33,196 bases of DNA from a virus. Every line of letters begins with the position of its first letter. The first letter of the stretch is position 1. Of this stretch, positions 23,899 to 30,596 are shown in pieces. Below the pieces are notes generated by a model. The model ran no database searches. It saw only the letters and a list, made by a program, of their open reading frames with translations, and was not told where the DNA came from. A program made the position numbers and the translations under genes. The stretch covers positions 1 to 33,196 of the IMG/VR virus record IMGVR_UViG_3300042868_008267; one strand, written 5' to 3'.

Positions 23899-24572
23899 AC
23901 GTCCTCGACCTATTCGCCGGACTGGAGGGTTGGTCCACGCCTTTCCGGGAACGCGGACACCGCGTATTTTCTACCGATTTCGACCCCCAGTTTAAGGTCG
24001 ATCTCGTTAAGGATATCCTGGAGGTTACCCCCGACGATATTCCCTTTCGGCCCGATATCATCCTGGCGTCCCCGCCTTGCGAGGCGTTTTCCGTAATGAA
24101 TATCGGGAAAAACTGGACCGGCCCCGACGCCGACCCGCCCCATCAACCCAAGACAGATCGGGCCAAGCTCGGCCTCCAAATATTGGAACGGACCATTTGG
24201 TTGGTCCAATGGCTGCGCCCGTCGTACTTCATTATCGAAAACCCGCGGGCGAAAATGCGGAAAATGCCCATAATGCAACAGTTTGAACGCCGGACGGTAA
24301 CCTATTGCCAGTATGGTATGCGCTGGCAAAAACCGACCGATCTATGGGGCGGGTTCCCTCCCTCCCTGGTCCTCCGGGATATGTGCCAACGCGGCGCCCC
24401 CTGCCACGAGGCAGCCCCCCGCGGTTCCTCGACGGGTATCCAGGGTAAGCATAGCGCCGAGCAGCGGGCCGTCGTCCCTCACCAGCTTTCCGAGCAAATC
24501 TGCATTGCCGCCGAGGCCGACCTGGCCGCCGGTCGTCCTTACCGCCCCATTTACCTTTTCCCTACCGAATGA
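23895..24572 (+). CDS. Compact cytosine-specific methyltransferase
   Basis: A 225-residue C5-methyltransferase-like protein. Motif I is VLDLFAGLEGWS, SAM-binding FSTDFDPQF follows, the catalytic loop is ASPPCEAFSV (Cys62) and ENPR replaces the more usual ENV (115-118). After about residue 130 the chain has PTDLWGGF and a Cys/His segment (MCQRGAPCHEAAPRGS). It lacks the large recognition domain and the GNSxA end of the enzyme at 20179, so it is not a duplicate. Short phage enzymes of this kind exist, but their specificity is often unknown; it could modify a different site or act on another base position. Confidence 0.8.
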   Translation: MNVLDLFAGLEGWSTPFRERGHRVFSTDFDPQFKVDLVKDILEVTPDDIPFRPDIILASPPCEAFSVMNIGKNWTGPDADPPHQPKTDRAKLGLQILERTIWLVQWLRPSYFIIENPRAKMRKMPIMQQFERRTVTYCQYGMRWQKPTDLWGGFPPSLVLRDMCQRGAPCHEAAPRGSSTGIQGKHSAEQRAVVPHQLSEQICIAAEADLAAGRPYRPIYLFPTE

Positions 24573-25180
24573 AATCCAAACCTATGCCCACCGATCCCAA
24601 CCCTCCCCCCGCGTCGAGCGCCGCAACCTCCCTGGTTAACGCCCTCGCCGATCTCGAAAACGTCGCCGCCAATAAGACGGTTAAGGCAAATTTCGTCGCC
24701 CGCTACGTTTCCCTCGACGTCCTTTTGGACGCAATCAAACCAATCCTCCACCGGCACGGGTTCGCCTTGCGCCAAGTCCTGGTATCCGAGGAGGGCCGCG
24801 TCGGGGTCCATACCTCTTTCCTCCATACCTCCGGGGAGGCGTTCGACGCCGGTAAGCTTATGTTTAAGGCCGACGGCCTTACCCCGCAGCAGATCGGTAG
24901 CGGGCTAACTTATGTGCGTCGCCAAAGTATTAGCACGGCGTGCCTTATCAGTACGGACCAGGACGACGATGGGGCCTCCGCGTCGAAACCGGCCAAGCCC
25001 GCCGCCCCGCCCGCCCCCTGGTATTCTTTCCTTACCGCGGTCGAGGCCGAACGGGCGCACGCCTACCTCGTCGCCAAGAAATGGCTGCCGGAATCCGCGG
25101 ACGATCTCGCCGAGCTAGCAAAGGATAAGATCGATATGATTCTGGCGAATAAGGACCAATTCCTTAAGGCAATCAAATGA
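24569..25180 (+). CDS. ERF-family single-strand annealing protein
   Basis: A 203-residue recombinase that would anneal complementary single strands during phage recombination. The ERF pattern is clear: AIKPILHRHGFALRQVLVSE, a HTSGEAFDAG segment, GLTPQQIGSGLTYVRRQSIS and the acidic TDQDDDGASASKP. After a Pro/Ala linker (about residues 138-152) comes a small C-terminal helical domain. ATG 24569 gives an ATGA overlap with the methyltransferase gene, but ATG 24584 (TATG context) is an equally plausible start. It would work with the exonuclease at 27073. Confidence 0.8.
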   Translation: MKSKPMPTDPNPPPASSAATSLVNALADLENVAANKTVKANFVARYVSLDVLLDAIKPILHRHGFALRQVLVSEEGRVGVHTSFLHTSGEAFDAGKLMFKADGLTPQQIGSGLTYVRRQSISTACLISTDQDDDGASASKPAKPAAPPAPWYSFLTAVEAERAHAYLVAKKWLPESADDLAELAKDKIDMILANKDQFLKAIK

Positions 25181-25377
25181 GCAATCGAGCGCCGCACGGG
25201 GCCGCCAAGGCCGCCGCCTATATGGCATACGAGCAAAACATTATCGCCCGCAAGGCCGCCCAGGCAATGGGGGTCCGGACGAATTCGGTATACCACGCCG
25301 CCCGACGTTGCGGCCTCCCCCTTAAGCCCGCGACGAACAAACCGACCAACGCCTGGCGAAATGGGGGCCGCGTATGA
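25177..25377 (+). CDS. Small HTH protein (66 aa)
   Basis: A 66-residue basic protein with a helix-turn-helix-like segment (residues about 20-50, NIIARKAAQAMGVRTNSVYH then AARRCGLPLK), of the kind found in homeodomain-like DNA-binding proteins. It overlaps ERF by four bases (ATGA) and the following gene by four. A regulatory or DNA-architectural role is inferred. Confidence 0.6.
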   Translation: MSNRAPHGAAKAAAYMAYEQNIIARKAAQAMGVRTNSVYHAARRCGLPLKPATNKPTNAWRNGGRV

Positions 25378-25688
25378 GCGATAACCTATGGGACGCCGCC
25401 GGTTACTTGGACGACAAAATCGCCAAGCTGCGGGCCGAAAACGCCGATCTTAAGGCCGAGGTTAATCGCCTCCGGGCGGCCTCGTTTGTTACCGCGGTCC
25501 CGTCCGAGGATTACGAAAAACTTAAATCCCAGGTCGAGGCCCTCCGGAAATCCGTTGAGGCCCTTTCCGAGGCCGGGGACGAGCTTTGGTTTTCCATTCG
25601 CCATTACGCCCGCCAGGACAAATCCGAGCGCCTCGACGCAATCGAGGATTGGCTTTACGCCAAGGAAAAGGCAAACCGTATCCGTTAA
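25374..25688 (+). CDS. Coiled-coil protein (104 aa)
   Basis: A 104-residue protein dominated by a heptad-repeat coiled coil (DKIAKLRAENADLKAEVNRL, then LKSQVEALRKSVEALSEAGD), ending in a helical part with RLDAIEDWLYAKEKANRI. It resembles in style the coiled-coil products at 23596 and 25931, so this block encodes several short coil proteins, though no sequence identity indicates duplication. Function unknown. Confidence 0.55.
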   Translation: MSDNLWDAAGYLDDKIAKLRAENADLKAEVNRLRAASFVTAVPSEDYEKLKSQVEALRKSVEALSEAGDELWFSIRHYARQDKSERLDAIEDWLYAKEKANRIR

Positions 25689-25691
25689 CCT

Positions 25692-25934
25692 ATGCACGAC
25701 CAAAACAATATCCAACGCCTTGGGTTTACCGCCTGGGCCGACAACCTAATCGTTAACGCTATCGAGGACCTAGGGGTTAAACGCCCTTACCATTACGACG
25801 TCGAAAACGAGGACGTAACGATTGTCCTGCGCCAGATCGGCGACGAGGTTACCGCCACCGTCCGGGCCTATATCCCCGGTAGCGGTTGGTATTACCACGA
25901 CCGCGTAATTAAAATGAAAGGCGGCAGCTTGTGA
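25692..25934 (+). CDS. Hypothetical protein (80 aa)
   Basis: An 80-residue alpha/beta protein (GFTAWADNLIVNAIEDLGVK, DVTIVLRQIGDEVTATVRAY), starting three bases after the previous stop in the CTATG context and overlapping the next GTG start by four bases. No family recognised. Confidence 0.55.
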   Translation: MHDQNNIQRLGFTAWADNLIVNAIEDLGVKRPYHYDVENEDVTIVLRQIGDEVTATVRAYIPGSGWYYHDRVIKMKGGSL

Positions 25935-26134
25935 GCGAACCTATTGAATACGGGAGGCCCTGGTGGGAAGTAATGAAGGAGTTAAAGGCCGATAACGACC
26001 GCCTTAAGGCCGAGGTCGAGAGGCTCCGCAAGGCAGGAGATTCGATGGCTAAAGTTATAGATGATGACTATTTAGACACGCTCCAAGTTTGGATTGATTG
26101 GAACGCCGCCAAGGAGGGGAAACCCAATGCCTGA
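25931..26134 (+). CDS. Short coiled-coil protein (67 aa), GTG start
   Basis: A 67-residue protein with GTG start at 25931 overlapping the previous TGA. The N-terminal half is a coil (VMKELKADNDRLKAEVERLR). The stretch from about 26045 to 26095 (residues about 39-55, MAKVIDDDYLDTLQVWIDWN) uses codons GAT, TTA, ATA and AAA that are rare in this genome and looks AT-rich against its neighbours. This could be a recently acquired or recombined end. Function unknown. Confidence 0.55.
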   Translation: MSEPIEYGRPWWEVMKELKADNDRLKAEVERLRKAGDSMAKVIDDDYLDTLQVWIDWNAAKEGKPNA

Positions 26135-26381
26135 TCGAGAAGCTAACCCGCCGGGTATGATGGCGCATATGGCCGCCAAAATGCCCCGCGAATCATTCGC
26201 CCTTTTCTTGGTGATCGACGGGCGGGTCGAAAACCCCGAATTCGTCGTTTGGGACCGAGACTCATACGCCTCCGAGCTTTGGAAATGGAAACGCAAGGAG
26301 GTCCGCGTAGACGGTCGGAACGTGGAGTTTTGGGCCAAAAAGGGCCGCCGGTTTTTCCGCATAAACCCGAACGCCGTATGA
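26127..26381 (+). CDS. Hypothetical protein (84 aa)
   Basis: An 84-residue basic protein. After a Pro/Met-rich start (PPGMMAHMAAKMPRESFALF) comes a strand-rich part (VIDGRVENPEFVVWDRDSYA) and a basic end (KKGRRFFRINP). ATG 26127 overlaps the preceding gene by eight bases; an ATG at 26094 in the same frame would overlap more. It is linked to the next gene through ATGA. Confidence 0.5.
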   Translation: MPDREANPPGMMAHMAAKMPRESFALFLVIDGRVENPEFVVWDRDSYASELWKWKRKEVRVDGRNVEFWAKKGRRFFRINPNAV

Positions 26382-26629
26382 AACCAGTCCGGCCCCAACC
26401 CCCAATCCCTGGGGCCATTATCAAACGGGCTGCCCAGGTCCCCCAACCCTGCGCCCTTTTCATCCTCCTCGACGCAATCCCTTATTGCGAGATTGCGGAA
26501 CGCAACCCCAAGGATTACGAGCTGGCGTTTACCGATTGGAGGCGCTCGATACTTAATACCCTAACCCGGTCGAACGTCCGTTATTTCGTCCGTAATTTAG
26601 ATTTTGGAATCGTGGAGGTAAGGCCCTAA
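26378..26629 (+). CDS. Hypothetical protein (83 aa)
   Basis: An 83-residue protein with a Pro/Gln-rich N-terminus (MKPVRPQPPIPGAIIKRAAQ) then an alpha/beta body (ALFILLDAIPYCEIAERNPK, SILNTLTRSNVRYFVRNLDF). It is coupled to the previous gene by ATGA. No family recognised; belongs to the small accessory block between ERF and the exonuclease. Confidence 0.5.
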   Translation: MKPVRPQPPIPGAIIKRAAQVPQPCALFILLDAIPYCEIAERNPKDYELAFTDWRRSILNTLTRSNVRYFVRNLDFGIVEVRP

Positions 26630-26638
26630 CCCTCTCGT

Positions 26639-26989
26639 ATGACCAATAAGGATTCAATCCGGAGGCATTTATCCGGCCTAAAGGAGGACCTGGATTCTAT
26701 GGAGTACGAATGCGATACCGAGATCGTCGGCGACGATACGCGGCATTTGCTTACCGATATCCGGGCGGCGCAGCGGGATCTTGCCGCCCTCGACCCGGAT
26801 ACCATTAAATCGGATTACGATATCGAACCCCTGGCCTCCCGCGCCCGTCGTATTTACGCCTCGATCCGCGTCCTCCGGGGAACCCTCAACCGAATTGAGG
26901 GCCTTATGGAAAACCTAACCTCCCGCCTGGATTCCATCGCATCGGCGACCGAGGAATCCCGCCCCGATACCGACGACGAATCGATCTAA
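26639..26989 (+). CDS. Acidic helical protein (116 aa)
   Basis: A 116-residue, strongly acidic, all-helical protein (RHLSGLKEDLDSMEYECDTE, LLTDIRAAQRDLAALDPDTI, RIEGLMENLTSRLDSIASAT, ending TDDESI). Small acidic phage proteins can mimic DNA or bind host enzymes, but there is no direct evidence here. It is followed by an 83-base gap (26990-27072) containing two TATTGTC repeats (27026-27032, 27038-27044) before the exonuclease gene. Confidence 0.55.
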   Translation: MTNKDSIRRHLSGLKEDLDSMEYECDTEIVGDDTRHLLTDIRAAQRDLAALDPDTIKSDYDIEPLASRARRIYASIRVLRGTLNRIEGLMENLTSRLDSIASATEESRPDTDDESI

Positions 26990-27025
26990 CCTTTGGGGTC
27001 GGGACCAACCGTAAGGCGTCCAAGG

Positions 27026-27044
27026 TATTGTCCTACCTATTGTC
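27026..27044 (+). promoter_or_regulatory. Direct repeat upstream of exonuclease gene
   Basis: TATTGTC occurs twice with 12-base spacing (27026-27032 and 27038-27044) in the only gap over 50 bases in the recombination region, about 30 bases before ATG 27073. It may be a promoter or regulator site. Evidence is weak. Confidence 0.25.
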
Positions 27045-27072
27045 GGCCCCTCTTTTTCCTAACCTAATACCT

Positions 27073-27882
27073 ATGCCAAAAATCCAAACCCGCCAGGATT
27101 ACGACGCCGTTCCGGCCCTTAATTACAGTCTAGCGAAACAGCTATTAATTTCGCCTTTGCACGCCCGCCAATACCTCGACGCCCCCCGCGAGGAAACCAA
27201 GGCCCTCCGGATCGGTTCCGCAATCCATAGCGCCGCCTTGGAACCCGAAACCTTTTCCAATAAGTACGTTTGCGGTATCGACGTGGATAAGAGGACCAAG
27301 GCCGGCAAAGAGGCATACGAGGCGTTTATCGCTGCCGCCGGTGATAAGGTCGTCCTTACGCCCGACGAATTCGGCCTGGTCGCCAACGTCGCCCTTGCCG
27401 CCAATAAGGCGCTCCAAAAGATCGGCGTTACGTTCGTCGAAACCGAAACGATGTATACCGTCGATTATTGCGGCGTCCCCCTTAAATCCGCAATCGACGC
27501 GGTCGGGTCGGACGATTATCTATACGATCTCAAAAGCTGCGAATCCGCGGCCCCGACGTTTACCGGTGCTTTGGGGGCGATTAAATCGTATAAATATAAC
27601 CTCCAGGCCCATTTTTACCGGACCGTTTACGAGCTGGCGACCGGCAAACGCCCTAGGGGTTTCCGGTTTCTGTTTATCGAGAAGGAGGCCCCCTGGGCGA
27701 CGGCCATATACGAGGTCGGCCCTAACCTTATGTCTTACGCGGTCGCCGATTTTGAGAAGGCCGTTAAGCTTTACGAGGCCGGTATCGCTTTCGATTCCTG
27801 GCCCGGTTACCCGTCCGATCCCCAGGTTATCGATATCGGCCCCGAAACGACCAAGGCCGCAACCCCTATTAATTTCGCCTAA
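27073..27882 (+). CDS. RecE-like PD-(D/E)XK exonuclease
   Basis: A 269-residue 5'-3' exonuclease that would generate single strands for the ERF annealase. It shows RIGSAIHSAALEP (His52), the catalytic core SAIDAVG...YLYDLKS (Asp142, then Asp152 and Lys154) and QAHFYRTVYELATG (Gln178 motif), the order expected for RecE/lambda-exonuclease-type nucleases (VRR/YqaJ-like). An N-terminal Tyr-Ser-Leu segment (LNYSLAKQLLISPLHARQY) matches the usual start of this family. ATG 27073 is chosen for its CTATG context; 27028 would add 15 residues. Confidence 0.82.
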   Translation: MPKIQTRQDYDAVPALNYSLAKQLLISPLHARQYLDAPREETKALRIGSAIHSAALEPETFSNKYVCGIDVDKRTKAGKEAYEAFIAAAGDKVVLTPDEFGLVANVALAANKALQKIGVTFVETETMYTVDYCGVPLKSAIDAVGSDDYLYDLKSCESAAPTFTGALGAIKSYKYNLQAHFYRTVYELATGKRPRGFRFLFIEKEAPWATAIYEVGPNLMSYAVADFEKAVKLYEAGIAFDSWPGYPSDPQVIDIGPETTKAATPINFA

Positions 27883-27891
27883 TCTACCCAT

Positions 27892-28323
27892 ATGGAACCC
27901 CAAAACGATCAGCCTCCCCTCCGCGACATTACCGAATCCGGCGTTTACCGCCTCAAGTTGTCGCTGCCCAAATTCGAGAAAATCCGTTTTAACGACGACG
28001 GAACCCTTTGGGCCAAGCTTTTCTTTAAGGCCGCCGACGGCGCTTGCCTCTCCACGATCTACGGGACCAAGTATCCCAAATCCCTGGCAATCCTCGTCGG
28101 TAAGCTTTCGGGCAAGTTTATGGAGGAAAAGGATTTCCTCCCGACCAATGCCTCCGCGGCCGATTTTATCGAATACCTTAAGCCCGCGACCGGCAAGTAC
28201 GCCGAGATCGGCGTCGAGGTTACCCCGAACGGCCAATACCATAAGTATAAGCTTACTTTTTCCCGCGGTTCGCAGAAACCGACAATCCCGCCCGCCCCGT
28301 CCCAGGAGGCCCCGCCCTTCTAA
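27892..28323 (+). CDS. Single-stranded DNA-binding-like protein, putative
   Basis: A 143-residue protein with strand-rich sequence (GVYRLKLSLPKFEKIRFNDD, GTLWAKLFFKAADGACLSTI, EIGVEVTPNGQYHKYKLTFS), consistent with an OB fold. A Pro-rich tail ends in APPF, reminiscent of the hydrophobic Pro-Phe end of SSB tails. It sits directly after the exonuclease and its stop overlaps the next start (TAATG). The SSB assignment is inferred from context, fold pattern and tail. Confidence 0.55.
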   Translation: MEPQNDQPPLRDITESGVYRLKLSLPKFEKIRFNDDGTLWAKLFFKAADGACLSTIYGTKYPKSLAILVGKLSGKFMEEKDFLPTNASAADFIEYLKPATGKYAEIGVEVTPNGQYHKYKLTFSRGSQKPTIPPAPSQEAPPF

Positions 28324-28913
28324 TGGCGCAGCCAACCCTTATCCTAATCACCGGGTACGCTAGGTCCGGCAAGGATACCTTGGCCGAGGGCCTCGTCCGC
28401 GGGGCCTCCGGCGCTTACCCGATCCTCCGGCGCAATTACGCCGATTCCCTTAAAGCTGCCGCCAATACGTTCCTCCAGGAGGTCGGTATCCTTAACGAAT
28501 TCGTTAATTTCAATAACGAGGCGTTCAAAACGAAACATCGGGATATCCTCGTCGCCCTTGGGGCCGGGGCCAGATCGGTAAACGCCTCGGTATTCGCCGA
28601 TATCCTGGTCGAGGATTGCCTAGCTTTCGAGGCCGACCAAAGGGACGGACGGCCTCCGGTCGTAATTGCCTCGGACTGGCGCTACGCAAACGAGCTATAC
28701 GTCGCCCGCGGTCGCCTGGAGGAATTGGGTTGGCGCATCGTTACCGTAATGGTCCAAACCCCCAGTATCGAGGCCGCCAACCAGGAGGAGGGCCTTTCCA
28801 TTGGCGAAATCGTCCGTAATATCGCCCCGGACCATACTTATGTCTTTCGACCCCAATCCGCGTACCAAATCCACGTCGAGGGAAAGCAGCTCGCAGCCAA
28901 GATCGGCATTTGA
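28323..28913 (+). CDS. Deoxynucleoside monophosphate kinase-like P-loop protein
   Basis: A 196-residue P-loop NTPase. The Walker A is ITGYARSGKDTLA (residues about 9-21), followed by RNYADSLKAAANTFLQEVG, HRDILVALGAGARSVNASVF and VIASDWRYANELYV (the dNMP-kinase-type DxRxxNE segment). This combination is typical of phage dNMP kinases that phosphorylate deoxynucleotides for DNA synthesis or for modified bases. The TAATG start overlaps the SSB-like gene. Confidence 0.78.
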   Translation: MAQPTLILITGYARSGKDTLAEGLVRGASGAYPILRRNYADSLKAAANTFLQEVGILNEFVNFNNEAFKTKHRDILVALGAGARSVNASVFADILVEDCLAFEADQRDGRPPVVIASDWRYANELYVARGRLEELGWRIVTVMVQTPSIEAANQEEGLSIGEIVRNIAPDHTYVFRPQSAYQIHVEGKQLAAKIGI

Positions 28914-28920
28914 CGAGGCA

Positions 28921-29268
28921 ATGGTTTGCCTACTCCAGGAGATCAAAAGGACCGATTTCGAGGAGCGCCGACGTCTATTGGGCCTTTCCGTCGAACGGGC
29001 CAGGTTCCTCGGCGCTTGTTCACATAACGACGACGGGACCGGAAAAGCCCGATTCCAATGCAATACCGACCAAACAATCCCTTACGACGATCTGCCTTTG
29101 CTCCAGGAGGCGCATCGCCTAGGCATCGGCCTAAAGGATACCGCGGATATGTTTGGATGGTCCGTCGCCAAGGTCGCCAGCTATGGCATACCTTTTAGGC
29201 AAAAAACGATTATTCCGCGTACGACCGGGACCCGTCCGTATAACCTTTTCCAACCCGAAAATGCCTAA
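28921..29268 (+). CDS. HTH-containing hypothetical protein
   Basis: A 115-residue protein with a charged N-terminal helix (VCLLQEIKRTDFEERRRLLG) and a C-terminal HTH-like part (LLQEAHRLGIGLKDTADMFG followed by SVAKVASYGIPFR). ATG 28921 follows the kinase stop by seven bases; an in-frame ATG at 28840 (TATG context) would overlap the kinase by 74 bases. The downstream phosphoesterase start (29261) overlaps this gene's end by eight bases. Probably DNA-binding; role unknown. Confidence 0.6.
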   Translation: MVCLLQEIKRTDFEERRRLLGLSVERARFLGACSHNDDGTGKARFQCNTDQTIPYDDLPLLQEAHRLGIGLKDTADMFGWSVAKVASYGIPFRQKTIIPRTTGTRPYNLFQPENA

Positions 29269-30061
29269 ATCTCAAATCGTCCGGTTTGTCGCTGCCGGGG
29301 ACGTCCACGGCGATATGGCCGACCCGGAGGCCCTGGAGGCCCTTTACGCCTATTGCGCCGAATACCTCGGCCCTAACGATCTGCGGATTTGCCTAGGCGA
29401 CGCATTCGATTTCCGATCCCTGCGCCGAGGCGTCGGAGCTGCGGACGCCGAATCCGCAGAATCCCTTAAGGCCGATATCGAGGCCGGTATGGATTTCCTG
29501 CGCCGGTTCCTGCGTCCTGGGTCGGTTTACCTTTGGGGTAACCACGAACACCGGCTCGACCATATGATCGCAACCTCCGGGTCGGCAATCTACCGCGATT
29601 ATTGCCAGGACATTAAGGACGCAATTAACGCAACGGCCCGGAAAGCTGGCGCTAGGGTAATCCTCCCTTACCACGCGGAAAAAGGGGTTTACCGCCTCGG
29701 ACCTATCGCAATGGTACACGGGTACGCCCACGGCGTACAAGCTGTCCACGACCAAGCGAAACATTACAGCGACCGCGGAGGCGCTTTGATCTGCGGCCAT
29801 ATCCACCGTTTGGAGCAAATTAATACCCAACGCCACGGCGGCGGGGCCGGGTTTTCGGCTGGCTGCCTATGCATAAAGGAGGCGATGGGATATGCGTCGG
29901 GGCGCTTGGGGACAAGCCGGTGGGGTACGGGATTTTCGGCCGGTTGGGTCGATCTTAAGACGAATCAATGGAAAGTATGGTTAGTCCACCGTATCTCGTC
30001 GAACCCCTCGAAATGGATTTGGCAAACCGATCTCAAAACCTGGACCCCGCGTAAGAAATGA
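29261..30061 (+). CDS. Calcineurin-like metallophosphoesterase
   Basis: A 266-residue two-metal phosphoesterase with the full motif set: GDVHGD (Asp14, His16), CLGDAFD (Asp47), WGNHEHR (Asn94, His95), VHGYAHG and CGHIHR. Such phage enzymes act on nucleotides, cyclic nucleotides or nucleic acid ends; the substrate cannot be read from the sequence. A link to countering nucleotide-signal defences is possible but unproven. ATG 29261 is chosen because motif I starts within 14 residues; it overlaps the previous gene by eight bases and the next by four. Confidence 0.85.
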   Translation: MPKSQIVRFVAAGDVHGDMADPEALEALYAYCAEYLGPNDLRICLGDAFDFRSLRRGVGAADAESAESLKADIEAGMDFLRRFLRPGSVYLWGNHEHRLDHMIATSGSAIYRDYCQDIKDAINATARKAGARVILPYHAEKGVYRLGPIAMVHGYAHGVQAVHDQAKHYSDRGGALICGHIHRLEQINTQRHGGGAGFSAGCLCIKEAMGYASGRLGTSRWGTGFSAGWVDLKTNQWKVWLVHRISSNPSKWIWQTDLKTWTPRKK

Positions 30062-30558
30062 GCCGGTTAACCAAGGCAATCGACGCCATAACCAACGCCG
30101 TCCTTAAGCCCGACGGCCAGAAAGCTATGCCGGTCCCAAAGGGTTGGCTAACAATCCAGGAAATGCAAAGGCATTACGGCCACCGTTGGCGGCATACCAC
30201 CAGCTACCGCGCCTCATCTATGGCCCGCCGTGGCCTTTTAGATCGTAAGCTTATCCTCCGGCAAAGCGCCGCAATGCATTACCGGGAATATATCTACCGC
30301 GTCCTCCCCCCGTGCAAATCCCTCGCCGACGCCGATCTTAAATACCTGGCGGTCGGCCAGGATAAGGTCCCCAAGGGTTGGGCGACCGCAAAGCAGCTGG
30401 CCGAAAGGTTTAAAATCTCGCAGCAAGCAATCTGGCAAATGGCCCAACGCCACGCCGTACCCTCCCGATTCTACCGAACCCAACGCGGCCTTTCCGGCGT
30501 CGTCTCGACGAGACATTTTCAAATTGGCCCAATGCTGCGCCTACACGATAAGCGATAA
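30058..30558 (+). CDS. Protein with two tandem HTH-like modules
   Basis: A 166-residue basic protein in which two similar modules start with PKGWLTIQEMQRHYGHRW (residues about 27-44) and PKGWATAKQLAERFKISQQA (about 105-124). The second is a clear helix-turn-helix (RFKISQQAIWQMAQRHAVPS). A middle segment is aromatic and basic (YREYIYRVLPP). Two DNA-binding modules just before the helicase suggest an origin-binding or replication-initiator role (inference). Coupled to the phosphoesterase by ATGA. Confidence 0.6.
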   Translation: MSRLTKAIDAITNAVLKPDGQKAMPVPKGWLTIQEMQRHYGHRWRHTTSYRASSMARRGLLDRKLILRQSAAMHYREYIYRVLPPCKSLADADLKYLAVGQDKVPKGWATAKQLAERFKISQQAIWQMAQRHAVPSRFYRTQRGLSGVVSTRHFQIGPMLRLHDKR

Positions 30559-30562
30559 CCAA

Positions 30563-30580
30563 GGCCGCCGCCCGACGGCC
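30563..30580 (+). promoter_or_regulatory. Small hairpin before helicase gene
   Basis: GGCCG (30563-30567) and CGGCC (30576-30580) can pair across eight bases in the 38-base gap before ATG 30597. No T-run follows, so termination is unlikely. It could affect translation of the helicase gene. Confidence 0.25.
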
Positions 30581-30596
30581 TCCAATCAATAAACCT

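Noticed and set aside
28840-28920. Longer start for the HTH gene at 28921
   Set aside because: Would overlap the kinase gene by 74 bases with a low-complexity Ser/Arg/Pro segment; kept as an alternative only.
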